The position numbers and the translations under genes are program-made. From Schizochytrium sp. TIO01 (lineage: Eukaryota > Sar > Bigyra > Thraustochytrida > Thraustochytriidae): a stretch of DNA of 64,000 bases. The stretch spans positions 1,510,501-1,574,500 of the forward strand of contig SMSO01000032.1 of NCBI GenBank assembly GCA_004764695.1. Direction: 5' to 3'. The notes beneath the pieces were generated by a model. That model was not told the DNA's origin. It ran no database searches and saw only the letters and a list, made by a program, of their open reading frames with translations. Of this stretch, positions 1-10,880 are shown piece after piece; positions within the stretch are counted from its first letter, which is position 1; each line of letters begins with the position of its first letter.

Positions 1-723
1 CCCCGACTCCTCCTTGGTTTACGCAGCTTCTTCGCAAATCTCCTCCATCCTCAGGGATCTAAATGTCTACACAAGTTCAACTACGCATACTCTCGGTACT
101 AGCGCTGAGGCCAATGTCTCAAATCTGCTATCTCTTCATAATTGCAGTTCACTGGTAGTACTTATTCACTGGTTCTTGTCCAGTGTGGTCGCCCAGAACC
201 TCCTGCCACGTATGCTTTGCTTTGCTTTGCTTTGCTTTGCTTTGCTTTGCTTTGCTTTGCGTTTCTTTCTTTGATCGTTCTATCACGGAAACCGACTGCT
301 TGCTTTCTCTCTCTTCAAGACAGACCTCTTGCATCCAGACCTCATGGCTTTGGCCCTGCCAAGGTCCTCCTGACGCCCAGCTTTTCCTGCATCGAGCCTC
401 GGCACAGCCTAGCTCTACAGATCTTTCACTTCAAAGTTCTTCCCTGCTTTCCTTTCTTCTTCTGCTTCCACTTCCTCCGTTATTTGTTTATCTTTCTTCA
501 CTAAGCCTATCTCTATCTAAGTATGCAGACCTCGAAACAACGGTTTACCGATTCCGCTTGCGCGGGACCTCTGAGCTAGCTGTAGCTAGCTAGCTAGTTT
601 CTTTCGCTGTGTCGGCGCGTCGTGACCTCAGTCGGCGATCGGCGGCACGGTCTCTTGGGGGGCACAGCCGTCTCTCTTTGGGCGCGTGGTTGCTTAACCT
701 AGGTTGAGATCAATCATCAATCC
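1..723. other. Upstream spacer of the first gene, no gene seen
   Basis: The spacer is pyrimidine-rich on the + strand over most of its length and carries a pentanucleotide microsatellite near 214-260. Around 575-600 there is a short run of AGCT/CTAG palindromes. The last 150 bases before the ATG at 724 are more GC-rich and probably hold the promoter and 5' leader of the ER thioredoxin-like gene. The open frames here are low-complexity products of the repeat and I do not regard them as genes. Confidence 0.6.
214..260. repeat. (CTTTG)n microsatellite
   Basis: About nine tandem copies of the pentamer CTTTG lie roughly 460 bases upstream of the first gene. It is the only pentameric array in the window. 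Confidence 0.95.
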
Positions 724-3303
724 ATGAGCGTCATGGGACTCACCCGTCGCGGTGCATATTCCAGCGTGGCGGCACTCGCGGTACTCCTGTGTCTTCTGAT
801 TTCTCTTAATCCTTCTTCTGCGCGTGCGGAGGTAGTGGATGAAGTTGATGACGAGCAGGTGTCTCTGCTCCATCATCTTTCGGGCTCCGATGAATTGGAT
901 TCTCAAGTGTATCGTTCTCCGAGCGCTTGGTTCGTGCTTGTTACAGCCTCGCAGGGTTGCCCACAATGCGAGGCACTTGAGGGGCTTGTAGATGCTACGG
1001 CTCGCAGCACGAATGGCCTGGCCAAATTTGCAGTCGTGGATGCTCTCGACCCGGAAAATGCGAAATCACTGGTCAACATTGCCCAAACCGGCATTCCGCA
1101 CATTCGGCTCTACGTAGAGCCTGGTCGTCGCAATGCGTACAAGAAGGACGAGTTCTACCGCGAGTTCCAGCTTTACTCAGGCCAGCAGAATGCCCGGGCA
1201 ATGAAGAGGTTCTTGCAGGACGCCCTACAGAAGGACGCTCCTGTCGAGATCCTCGACGCCTCCAACTTCTCTGAGTGGGCCGAGTCCACAAAGGAGGATG
1301 GCGCCGTCATCGTTCTCAGTGGCAAAAAAGAACCTAGCGCCACTGTAGCTGCTCTTGCGAGGATTGCCCAGGGGTCTCCTGTTCACATAGCACAGTTTTC
1401 TAGTTTTGAAGCAGACTCGGAGTATGCGAAACAAGTTAACGCGGTTCTCGGTGGTGACGTGAGTGCTGGAATTCCCCGCTTAAGCGCGAGCAAGCCTGGG
1501 GAGTCAACTTGGGTAACTTTTGATCTTTCTGCTGCTCAAAAGGCCGGGTTACCGGAGATTCTGAGTTTTTTGGAGAAGGAGGCAAGTATCATCTTTGCAA
1601 GCGAACCTAACTCTGCTGGGTCTTCACACGAAGCGAAGGCAGAGAACGCCAAGAAACCAAAAGAACCAAAGGTGTCTGGTGTTGTGACTACCCTTGATCA
1701 GCTTGAGAAGCACGTTTTGAATCTTAAAATGCCAATTGTAGTCGCTGCTCGGGTCTCTGGCGAAGGCAAAAGTCCGTCAGACTGGGAGAAGTTTCGGGTT
1801 AAAAGTCACGGTGTCTCGACTGCCATTCTGTACTGCGATGGTCTCTCCGAAGAGGATGCTTCCGCTTTGTCTCCGATCTGTGCATCGGAAGTTGATGCAT
1901 CTGTTCTAGTTAAGGAGGAGGAGACGACATGGGCTTTTATTGAATGGGACTTCAGTAAGAAGGTAAACGAAGAGCGTCGCCTTGTAAGTGACGGAGTTCA
2001 CGTAGAAAGTTTGAGCGAAGCTAGATCGAAAGCGTTGGCTTCAATTCCTGATCTTGTGATGAAGCTTCCGGACGCCAGTATGTTTCAAGGGTTCATGGGC
2101 ATGGCAATGCAGTCGCATATGCTCCCTGTCATCCTCTTGGGCAATAAGCCTGACCCTCCTGCAATGTTGACCAGCTTGGCAGCTGCAGTGGAAGGCATGG
2201 CGCTGGTAGGATACCGCGCAAACCCGACTCCGAACGAGCTTCAAACGAACTTTGGCCTCCCCCCCAACATCGGGTTGCCTGTTCTTACTGGACTGACGAC
2301 GGAGCAAGTCGAAGGACGGGAGGATATGCGCGTGCTCGTTTCTATCTATGATCGCCAAACATTTGGCAAATATTCTTACGAAAGTATGCTTTACTTTGTA
2401 ATCAACACAGCGCAATCAACGTCTAGTGCTGCTGCCCAGGAAGGACTAAAGTCATGGCTTCACTCTCATGGCCACACTGTTGGTGTCAAGGTTCGTGAAA
2501 ATCAGGACCCAAGCTCCGACGCAGACGTTGGTGCCTCAAATGACCACTCAGCTCAACAGAAATATACGTCAAGCGATGGTCAGCCTCTAGACGATATGAA
2601 CATCGAAATGGCTCAGATTGCTTCTTTAGAGGAATGGGACCGCCTGTGTCCTGACAGTGGTAACACCCCTCAATTACTTTGCGCAATTGGTTTCCTTGAT
2701 GGAAACCCTCTCAACTCGGACCTAGAGTCGCAGCAAGCTTTGCTAGGATCCATTCGCGAGAAGCTTTTGAATACGCCAAGTGGCAAATCAAAGCTTCGGT
2801 TTATGTGGGTGGATGCTACATGCCATCAGGAATTCCTGCGTGGATTTGGTATGGATGCCACTGCCCTGCCTACAATTGGAGTTTACCATCCTCGTAAGCT
2901 GGTATTCTTCAAAATGTTTCAGGGTTTATCTGCAGCAAACGCAGAGAAATTCTTGTTGGGAATTGCCAATGGTTTTGGCAAAGCCCCCGAAAATTTGGAG
3001 AGTCGTCCAGAGTTAAACCCTACCACTGATTGTGCTAACCTTCCCTCCAGGGCGCTTCCCGATGAGGACGATACTGATTCCTCAGTTGACGACGACGAGG
3101 AGGATTGGCTTGCCGAAATTCGCGCCGAGGAAGAGGCGGAGCGCAAGCGTCTGAAACAAGAGGTCAAGCAAGAAATGGAACAGCTTAAGCAAGCACAGAA
3201 AGAAGCCGAGGAGGCTGCTGCGACCGAAGCTGCCGCCAAGTCAAAGCGGCGTCGTCGTCGCCGTCGGAAGAAGTCATCTTCTTCGCTTAAAGATGAACTT
3301 TAA
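724..3303 (+). CDS. ER-resident thioredoxin/PDI-like protein with C-terminal KDEL
   Basis: The product is 859 residues. Residues 1-35 form a signal peptide (basic start, hydrophobic core, cleavage near ARAEV) and the last four residues are KDEL, so it should be a soluble ER luminal protein. A thioredoxin-like domain follows the signal peptide, with a CPQC redox motif at about residues 79-82. Near residues 650-760 there is a second thioredoxin-like domain without CxxC but with a PTIGVYHPRK segment; its layout recalls the non-catalytic last domain of PDIA6. The tail is acidic, then a Glu/Lys/Ala coiled coil, then a run of Arg/Lys directly before SLKDEL. An oxidoreductase or chaperone role in the ER is inferred. 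The large middle part has no domain I recognise. The first ATG is used; a second in-frame ATG three codons on would not change the targeting. It stands alone, with a 3.3 kb spacer downstream. Confidence 0.8.
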   Translation: MSVMGLTRRGAYSSVAALAVLLCLLISLNPSSARAEVVDEVDDEQVSLLHHLSGSDELDSQVYRSPSAWFVLVTASQGCPQCEALEGLVDATARSTNGLAKFAVVDALDPENAKSLVNIAQTGIPHIRLYVEPGRRNAYKKDEFYREFQLYSGQQNARAMKRFLQDALQKDAPVEILDASNFSEWAESTKEDGAVIVLSGKKEPSATVAALARIAQGSPVHIAQFSSFEADSEYAKQVNAVLGGDVSAGIPRLSASKPGESTWVTFDLSAAQKAGLPEILSFLEKEASIIFASEPNSAGSSHEAKAENAKKPKEPKVSGVVTTLDQLEKHVLNLKMPIVVAARVSGEGKSPSDWEKFRVKSHGVSTAILYCDGLSEEDASALSPICASEVDASVLVKEEETTWAFIEWDFSKKVNEERRLVSDGVHVESLSEARSKALASIPDLVMKLPDASMFQGFMGMAMQSHMLPVILLGNKPDPPAMLTSLAAAVEGMALVGYRANPTPNELQTNFGLPPNIGLPVLTGLTTEQVEGREDMRVLVSIYDRQTFGKYSYESMLYFVINTAQSTSSAAAQEGLKSWLHSHGHTVGVKVRENQDPSSDADVGASNDHSAQQKYTSSDGQPLDDMNIEMAQIASLEEWDRLCPDSGNTPQLLCAIGFLDGNPLNSDLESQQALLGSIREKLLNTPSGKSKLRFMWVDATCHQEFLRGFGMDATALPTIGVYHPRKLVFFKMFQGLSAANAEKFLLGIANGFGKAPENLESRPELNPTTDCANLPSRALPDEDDTDSSVDDDEEDWLAEIRAEEEAERKRLKQEVKQEMEQLKQAQKEAEEAAATEAAAKSKRRRRRRRKKSSSSLKDEL

Positions 3304-4837
3304 AGCGGGGCAAGAAACTATCGTTTCGAGGGAATCAAAAGAATCCACGCAATTCATTTCCCTTTCCCTCGAACTCACATTTCAGGCTTCAAAAGGTTAA
3401 ATTGCTCACGTCAGTAATTTGGGTATCCTCTGTTTAAGGATGCCAGCCTTCATGAACAGCTAGTCCATTACCTTATTATGTACGTAAACACGTAACCATT
3501 ACACAAACAAATTAGAAAGTTGAATCTATTGAACTGTTTACAACGAACCTTAGTTTTCATATAAACACCTTGGTCCCTTGATTATTCATGATTTTGTCTC
3601 ATGGTCAAATCTGACTACTTAATGCGTAGCTATAGATTTGAGATTGTCCAAATGTAAGTCAACTCCAGGATCGTGCTGTTCTCAAACATGAATTTTACCT
3701 AGGAATTACGCATTCCCTTGATAATGGATTATGTAAAACCTGCTCCTTATCGGTGCCAATTTACATTCTTTCTCACGAATTATGCAACCCGTCGAACCCT
3801 TGAACCACTGGCAGTCCATGCATGGATGCAGGCATGCCCTACCCCGGCATAATGAGGGCGGTCTTAGGCTGGATTTAGCTAGTGTTGCCTACTTCGGCGA
3901 GACGAACTTTCTCCTGTTCCCAAACCATCTTTCACGTGCAACTACTCCACATAAGTTTTGCTATACCTTCCATGGTACTTAAAACATGTCGTGGGGCTTG
4001 TGAGAATGTTCTAACATCGTGATGAGCATTCGATTTCCACAGCACGACCATGCTTTAAGTTTCTCCAGTCAAACCTAGGTGGAATCTTTTCTCCGGCATC
4101 ACCGGAACCTTGGTTCCTGAGCAGAACAAAAGAGAACGGCAAAGGCTAGCCTCAGCTAGGCCTCACTACTTCGCCCTCAGGTTTTCTTTCCAGAAGAAAG
4201 AAACAATGTGGAACAGGTAGACTGGAACAGCTTGGAACAAGCAAACCCAACAAAAGAACAGATTTCTTTACAAAGACAGCCAAACCCCGTATCCGAAGGA
4301 AAAATCTTGCTCTTTTCATACGAAACCAGCAGCCAAATAAATATCCGATGGTAGTCAATTCAGATCGCCATTTCAGTTCTTGTGAAATGGAATTAAGATG
4401 AGAAGCTCCTCATCTTTGGCATTTTGTTTTCTCTTTGACATTCGGATGGTGAATTCTTCAAAAGCTACTGCTAAGACTATAATTCCTACTACTGGCATGT
4501 AGGACCACCTTAGCCACTCCTATGCCATAGGACTCAGGCGCTATCGATAGGTACTAACTAACTACATAGGGAGATCCTACCCAGTAGGTATCTACTTCTA
4601 AGTACTTAAAGATCGTGATGTTCTTTTGTTCTCCTCTCTTTTCCGCGCAGCACGGCATCTCTGCAACCAATGGTTGCAAATTATATGGTTGTGGTTCCAG
4701 ATAGGTCAACCTGCGCCTGGCCTCTAAAGAACACCTTCAAAAGAATAAAACACCCCGAAAAGACAAGAAAAGCAAAGATAAAAAAGACTAATGAAAGGAG
4801 ATAAGAGGAGATAAGACTTTGATTATTTCTTTGTACC

Positions 4838-4844
4838 GAGAGAA

Positions 4845-4878
<34 letters not shown>
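4838..4878. repeat. (GA)n purine tract
   Basis: A GA dinucleotide run, interrupted by AAAG, lies in the spacer between the KDEL protein and mitochondrial ACP genes. It adjoins further AAGA-rich sequence. Confidence 0.9.
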
Positions 4879-5033
4879 TTTTTCACAAAGTTCTTCTTCT
4901 TCTTCAGAGAAAAGAAATGAGAAAAGAAATGAGAAAAAAGACAAATGTGGCTCTGCTTCTTTTCCTTCAAATCTACTTCATCTCCTGCGCAATCCACCCT
5001 CTGCCATCAGCTTCAGGTGCGCCAATACCTGTC

Positions 5034-5077
5034 TTATGTATGTATGTATGTATGTATGTATGTATGTATGTATGTAT
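5034..5077. repeat. (TATG)n microsatellite
   Basis: About eleven copies of the tetramer TATG. Open frames across it encode only a Met-Tyr-Val-Cys repeat and are not genes. Confidence 0.95.
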
Positions 5078-6384
5078 TCGCTCGATTCCTTTCGCTTCTT
5101 ACGCCTTCAGAGGCCTTTAGTTCTTCACCTTTGCAGCATTTCTTCTAAATTCAGGTTCTTCGCCGCACCTTCAGACCTGTGCTTCCGATGTCTAAAAACC
5201 TACATACAAGATTCTCAAACTTCATCGCCTGAATGAATGCGGCACCCATTTTCTCGTATCTGATCGAAAAGTGTCATTCTCCCTTCCCCTGCTATGTCTA
5301 TATGTGCCTACGTGCCTATTAGTACCTTCTAAGCAGTGGGCATTTCTAACTTGAGAGACAAATCTTAGAAATGGCGGAAGCGCATTCCGTTCGCGACGCC
5401 GACGCCTCTTTTGCGGCGTCGCGGCGTATCGTCCACAGAGGATCTTCGCTTTGGCCACTCCTACCGTCGCGGATACGCCCTTTCTGCCCAAGCTCCAGCA
5501 ATGCACAAGAGCCCAACCGCATTCCTGCTTGCTCAACGAATCCTGATGACAAGATTAATTAATTAATTAAAGCTCCTCCCTTCAGCACGCCCACTCCTAG
5601 CCTATCCCCTAATCCTCCCTAGACGTTCTTTCCCTGCAGCTAATTTTCAAAAAGCATTGCAGACTTCTTTATCCATCTGTTTAGCTGAGCATATAAATAC
5701 TATGGTCCATAAACATATACATATGAATAACTGGACAGCTCCTAGGGGCGATCTAAGTAGTTGTAGCGGTTCTTAGTGGAAACAGAGAAGTCGAATTCTG
5801 AGAAGGAGAATGAGTGATAAGAGAAAGAGAGAAAGAAAAGAGAGAAAGAAAAGAGAATAAGGATGAAGGGCAAAAGAAGTCTGAGGCAGAGACTGCGGAG
5901 CCTAAGAATACCGTCATTCATTCCTACAGAGGCATAAGAGGGCGCCTTTGAAAGCGAAGGACCTAAAGTATCGCCACTACAAGCAACGCAGAAAGAAAAG
6001 AAGAACATAATCACCGGCCTACGCCCCAGTTAGCGCTGCTGCTAGCACTAACAGTAGTCAGCGAAGAAAGCACTCGCTACCGGCGGCGCCTAGAGTAATC
6101 GGTAGAAGTGGCAAAGCTGAGCTTTTCATCCTGGGTAGCACTCGCTTAGGCGTTAGTCTACCTCTTCGCTGTTCTGCTTTCATAGTTAATCCGACCAGTT
6201 GCTTAGTATTGGCCAGTATGGCGTGTTCCTCCGCTTTCCTCTTAGAGGTTGGTTGCTTCGTTGCTCTTCATTGAATGATTGATTGTTTATCGTCTTGGCC
6301 TCGTCTGTTTCTCTGCTTGTTTCCCTTTGGTTGAGGCATTAACAAAGAGCTGATTGAGTGTAATAGACTGATGATACTGTGGCA

Positions 6385-6495
6385 GATAGGAGGTAGATAG
6401 GTAGAGATAGATAGGTAGATAGATAGATAGTGATTATAATGAATTGATTGATTGAGTGATTGATTGAGTGATTGATAGAGTGATTGATTCATTCA
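6385..6495. repeat. GATA / GATT mixed tetranucleotide array
   Basis: An imperfect array of GATA and GGTA units passes into GATT units, ending about 110 bases before the mitochondrial ACP start codon. It may overlap that gene's promoter or 5' leader. Confidence 0.85.
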
Positions 6496-6603
6496 CAGTC
6501 ATACACAGATAAATAAAGACAGAAGACAGACAGACTCGAGTCGTTCGCAGCTTCCGTTTCGCTCCTTCGTTCTTCGTCCAGCTCATCCTCCAGAATACTC
6601 AAG

Positions 6604-7032
6604 ATGCGCCGTGCTGCTTCCGTCTGTGCCCGCGTTGGCGGCCGCGCCCTCGCTGCCCGCCCCGCCGTCATGGCCGTCCGCTCCATGCAGCAGCCTCTCG
6701 CCATGCCTGCCCTCTCCGCCGCCCGCGTCGAGTTCTCCGCCGCCATGCGCTCCGGAGTTCGCGCCTTCTCTGCTTCCACCTTCTTGCCAGAGGCTGAGGT
6801 CCAGGAGCGTGTCATTGAGGTCGTCAAGAACTTCGACAAGGTCGACGGCGCCAAGGTGAACCCCCAGGCTCACTTCATCAACGACCTCGGCCTCGACTCC
6901 CTCGACGCCGTTGAGCTCGTCATGGCCATCGAGGAGGAGTTTGTTATTGAGATCCCCGACGACGTTGCCGAGAAGATCCTCACCTGCGAGGACGCAGTCA
7001 AGTTTGTCTCACAGCACCCGCAAGCCCAGTAG
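6604..7032 (+). CDS. Mitochondrial acyl carrier protein
   Basis: The product is 142 residues. Residues 1 to about 60 are an Arg/Ala/Ser-rich, acid-free presequence typical of mitochondrial import. The remaining 80 residues are a complete ACP four-helix domain, with the phosphopantetheine attachment serine at residue 99 in GLDSLDAVE. In this family the protein carries growing acyl chains in mitochondrial fatty acid synthesis (and so lipoate supply) and binds LYR proteins in respiratory complex and iron-sulphur assembly. The start is the first ATG and gives a good presequence. Codons end almost always in C or G, far more biased than in neighbouring genes, which suggests strong expression. There is no intron. 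A plastid ACP is unlikely given the presequence style and the absence of plastid genes nearby. Confidence 0.94.
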   Translation: MRRAASVCARVGGRALAARPAVMAVRSMQQPLAMPALSAARVEFSAAMRSGVRAFSASTFLPEAEVQERVIEVVKNFDKVDGAKVNPQAHFINDLGLDSLDAVELVMAIEEEFVIEIPDDVAEKILTCEDAVKFVSQHPQAQ

Positions 7033-8189
7033 ACGCGTGCATCTTCAATCATCAACCATTTAACACCTCCCATTACTTACCTCATCCCTCGCCCTGCTTC
7101 GATCCATACCAATAACCTACCCTCTTTCCACTACTTTCATTACTTTCACTCGTTCTCGCCCTCCTCTCACGCCTCCATCCGTGCTATCTTACGTACATCA
7201 ATATCCACTTCAAGTATCCACATCAAATCTGTAATGTCGAAATTCGCACTCGCACGTGCTTTCCAAGATGTCCTAGGTTATTTGACATCTTGGCAAGATT
7301 GCGGCATTAGCTTCAGCGGTGAGACTGACATCACTCCAATGCGAGAGCTCGTTTTCTAGCTCTAGCTCGTAGGAAGGCCTCGGAAGCATGCATGCCTGCA
7401 TGCCTGGTGCCTGACGCACGCGGGCTTGGTGCTTGTGGCGGGCAAACGGGTGAGCTAGCTTATCAAGCCATTTCAATAGCGATCGTGAACTAAGTCGATG
7501 CCTCTTTCAGTTGAATACATCACTGTACGTCTGTCATTCTAAAATTCGATTCCTTTAGCTTGCTCAATGGATACTTCGCGTGTGGAGAAGGATTTACGTA
7601 GCCCCTTCTTGAAATCTTCACTCATACCACCAATCGTAGGAAGCAAGAGCTTCCTTTTTCTTGATCGATCTGGTTATCCTTGGGTTTCTCTACGTTGAAT
7701 CGCTGCACAGCTTAAGTTCAAGAGTACGCATGGTGCTTAGCGTGCTCATTGTTGCTGCAGCTTTTGCTGCTAGAGTTACCATCCCTTGCCCTTGTTGGTT
7801 GTTTTTCTTTCTCTTGCTGCGATACCATGCTTGGGCAGATCTCTGTGTAATTTCCTACCTAGTGTAGATTTGCACATCAAGTGACCTAATAATAACACAT
7901 CCGGTGGTTATCTCCCTATCCTTGAACGAAAATCGTAGCTTCAGGAATGGCATTTAAAAAATAACTACTCCGTAGTTGTGCGTTCATACATGGATTCGTT
8001 CTTGATGTGTAGATGGTATCAATCGACAGGAACAAGGAATGGTATGATGCTTTTTCAATAGCTAGCGCGACTAAAGTGAAGTGCATAAAGGTTAGCAATG
8101 AAGACGCAACAGGTTTTCAATACAGACATAAGACTAAGACACGAAATTATTTAGGTATCTATGTATACTTGTACTCTAGCATGGCAATC
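7033..8189. other. Convergent 3' spacer (ACP / HBS1), no gene seen
   Basis: The spacer lies between two convergent genes and should hold both 3' ends. It begins CT-rich on the + strand. A GCATGC-rich palindromic cluster lies near 7385-7415. Open frames are short, start at non-ATG codons or look random. Confidence 0.6.
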
Positions 8190-10788
8190 TTACTTCTTCT
8201 TACGCGTTGTCTTGAAGTCAAGGACACGGCCGGCAGCAACTGTCACACCGTTTTGTCGCAACAAGATGCGCGAGAGAGGGCGGAAATCGTCGTATCGCTC
8301 AATACAAATTGGCTCTTGAGTTTGAATAAAAACTGTTGCAGTCTGATTCTTGCGAATGAAACGTGGGTTGGCCTTGTCCTTACCGTCCTTCTGACGAACG
8401 GAAGCAAGCTTGAGGATGTGGGCAACAACCTGACAACTTTGAGCGTGAAGCTGCACCTGGGTTCCGTTTAGCAGAGGAACTGAAAGTCCATCAAATGTGG
8501 CAATTTCAGCTTCAAAGTACTGCACAACTGGGATAGGGAATTTGGCTTCGCAAAGAATACTGGTCAGGCCAATCATAGTGTCCTCAAGACCTTGCAGGCC
8601 TACATCAACGTTCTCACCAGCAAGTGCGAACTTCGTGGGAACGAGCTCCTTACCGCGGTGTCGATGAATACCTTTGACCTTGGCAAGCTGCATCGAAGGG
8701 GCAACCATCACAGATTCTCCTTCTTGGATTACACCGGCCTCAATCTTTCCACTCACAGTCATAGACCCGAGCAAAATTGTTTTGAAGATATCAGCAACCA
8801 CCATACGCAACGGTTTGTGCGCTGGGCGAGTTACAGGAGGCATCGCGTCAATACACTCGGTCACACAAGGACCCTTGTACCAATCTGCGGTGCCTTCCGG
8901 CAACCTCTCCACAAGGTTCAGGCCCTCAAGGCCACTTACAGGGACAAAGACCAAATCTTCGGCTGCGTAGCCGCCCTGGAGAAGAAACTCTAACAAGGTG
9001 TTTTTAACTTCATCGAAACGCGCCTTGGACCATCCGCACATGTCCATTTTATTCACAGCAATTACGAGGCGACGAATACCGCAATACCGGACTAGAATAG
9101 CATGCTCCTTGGTTTGTCCATTATGTTGAAAGCTGCTCTCGAATTCTCCTGTGTTAGCTGGAACAACCAAAACAGCTACATCACCTTGAGCAGCACCAGA
9201 GATCATGTTAGGGATGAAGTCTCGGTGACCTGGTGCATCCAAAAGAGTCACAAAACGTTTTTCTGTCTCAAAGTATTTAACACCAACCTCCACGGTTACG
9301 CCACGCTCGCGCTCATCTTCATGTTCATCCAAGACCCACGCGTACGCAAAGGACCCTTTATTCAGTTCCTTAGCTTCTTTTTGGAATTTGTGCATTTCAC
9401 GCTGAGAGACATATTTGAGTTTGTACAGCAGGTGGCCCATGAGCGTACTCTTGCCTGCATCAACATGACCAACTACAACCAAATTCACATTTGGTTTTTC
9501 ACTAGAGTCACGGGGATCCACGTTCAGCTTTTCCAGCTTGCTCACGAACTTGGCATAAGAATCCTTCTTCACAGCTTGGTTATCTGTAGAGTTCGCACTT
9601 GCACCAGTACTTTTGGCTGGAACTGCCTTAGGTTTCTTCACTGGTTCAGAGGAGCTTGAAGACTTGGGAACAGGTGCAGCCGTAGGCGCAGCTGATGCTC
9701 CTGTACTTGCGCTGGGCGTTTCCGGCTTTGCAGTTCCGCCAATGCTAAGTACCTTATGTTTGGTAGGAGCAGCGGAGACAGGTTTATTTGTCTCTGACTT
9801 CACTTTAGATTGGCTCTCATCCAGAAGTTGCATCATGGCGGCATCCATGTTACCACCGTGAGCCAGCAATGCATCTCGAATGCGCTGTTGAGAGACGCCA
9901 TCTACGAGCGATGACAACTCGAATACTTTTTGTGTAATCTCACGCTGTTGGTCCTGCTCTTGTTGCGTTGTCTGAGCAGGAGCAGCAGCACCAGAGGCAC
10001 TTGCCGATCCCTTGTTTTTGTTTTTGTTTTTGTTTTTTTTGCCACCTTGCTGCTTCTTGCCAGAGGTAATGATAGGTTGCTGGGGTGCAGGTGCAGGTTG
10101 CTGGGGTGCAGGTGCGGGGAAGGCCTGTTGGGTCTGTGCATTTGACTGCAGCGAAGGGAAATCTTGCATTGGCTCACTACTTTTCATGCCTCCGTACTGA
10201 GCTGCAGCATTGTCTTGGGCAGAGTTAGGGTTTTGGTATTGTGCAGCAAGCATGGCAGCTTCCTGAGCTGCATACTCCTCGTCTTCCTCATAGTAGTCCT
10301 GTAAATTGTAAAACCAGCATAAAGAAAAACGCAGACGTGTTCTCCAGTTAGTATACCAGCGGCTCTCATAATATAACCTGTAGGCTTAGATCACCCCCGC
10401 CCAAATCTCACCAACACCCAAATTTCATCCATATAACGTTTCAAGACAGATACGCAGGCAGGTAAACTTCTCTACGAGCAAAATATCACGCAAGGCTAAA
10501 TGGCGACATCTTCACCTTCAGTAGATCCTCATCGTCTTTGGAATCATCTATGCTCTCCATTTTTCAATCAACACTATCTATCTCCATCTATTCTTGTGCT
10601 TTCTTTCCAAGTGAGGCTCGGCCGCTTGCCTCATGCCTGCCTTTTTCAAGAAAGATATATCCAGCTACATACGCAGTATGCCTTCATTCTTGCCTGGCAA
10701 AGCACGCAGTCTCCTCCAGCGCTCCACCTACCTCATCGTAGTCATCATAGAGGTCGTCCTCATCGTATGTCGCGTGGATACGCCGCAT
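8190..10788 (-). CDS. HBS1: HBS1-like translational GTPase (ribosome rescue), two exons
   Basis: The exons are 10732-10788 and 8190-10298. The 433-base intron starts GTAGGT, ends TTTACAG and holds a TACTAAC branch site 48 bases before the acceptor; the join is phase 0 and gives 721 residues. Exon 1 encodes an acidic MRRIHATYDEDDLYDDYDE start like known HBS1 N termini. An Hbs1-N/UBA-like segment lies near residues 139-181, followed by a low-complexity Pro/Ser/Lys linker. The EF-Tu-type GTPase has GHVDAGKST (about 295), DAPGHRDF and NKMD, then beta-barrel domains 2 and 3 ending in VAAGRVLDF. HBS1 works with Pelota/Dom34 to split ribosomes stalled in no-go and non-stop decay. The N-terminal domain favours HBS1 over eEF1A; eRF3 is the main alternative. 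A long (AAC/AAA)n stretch near 10011-10040 encodes a Lys-Asn repeat. Confidence 0.92.
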
Positions 10789-10852
10789 CTTTCTGCGTCC
10801 TTCGCGTCCTCGCCCAAAGCGTTCTGCCGCTCCCTCTCCATATCAATTAGCG

Positions 10853-10880
10853 TACTAGTAAAACATTAGTTTTACTAGTA
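10853..10880. promoter_or_regulatory. Perfect 12-bp inverted repeat upstream of HBS1
   Basis: The arms TACTAGTAAAAC (10853-10864) and GTTTTACTAGTA (10869-10880) pair 12 of 12 around a 4-base ATTA loop. The element ends 65 bases upstream of the HBS1 start codon, so it sits in the 5' leader or core promoter. It could be a protein-binding palindrome or an RNA hairpin; the sequence alone cannot say which. Confidence 0.6.

Larger units (their letters stand above)
3304..6603. other. 3.3 kb spacer, no convincing gene
   Basis: The spacer holds microsatellites (GA at 4838, TATG at 5034, GATA/GATT at 6385), a TTAA tetramer tract near 5553-5571 and several CTAG/TAGGTA-rich palindromic stretches near 4490-4610 and 6020-6060. 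A GC-richer island at about 5365-5550 contains an ATG-initiated frame of 63 codons on + and longer frames on -. None shows a recognisable domain, so I leave it uncalled. The last few hundred bases hold the promoter of the mitochondrial ACP gene. Confidence 0.55.

Noticed and set aside
5371-5562. 63-codon ATG frame in a GC-rich island
   Set aside because: Frames of similar length exist on the other strand over the same island, and the product resembles no protein; GC-rich sequence alone can produce this.
6583-6873. Long frames antisense or out of frame to mitochondrial ACP
   Set aside because: They are by-products of the strongly biased codon use of the real gene.
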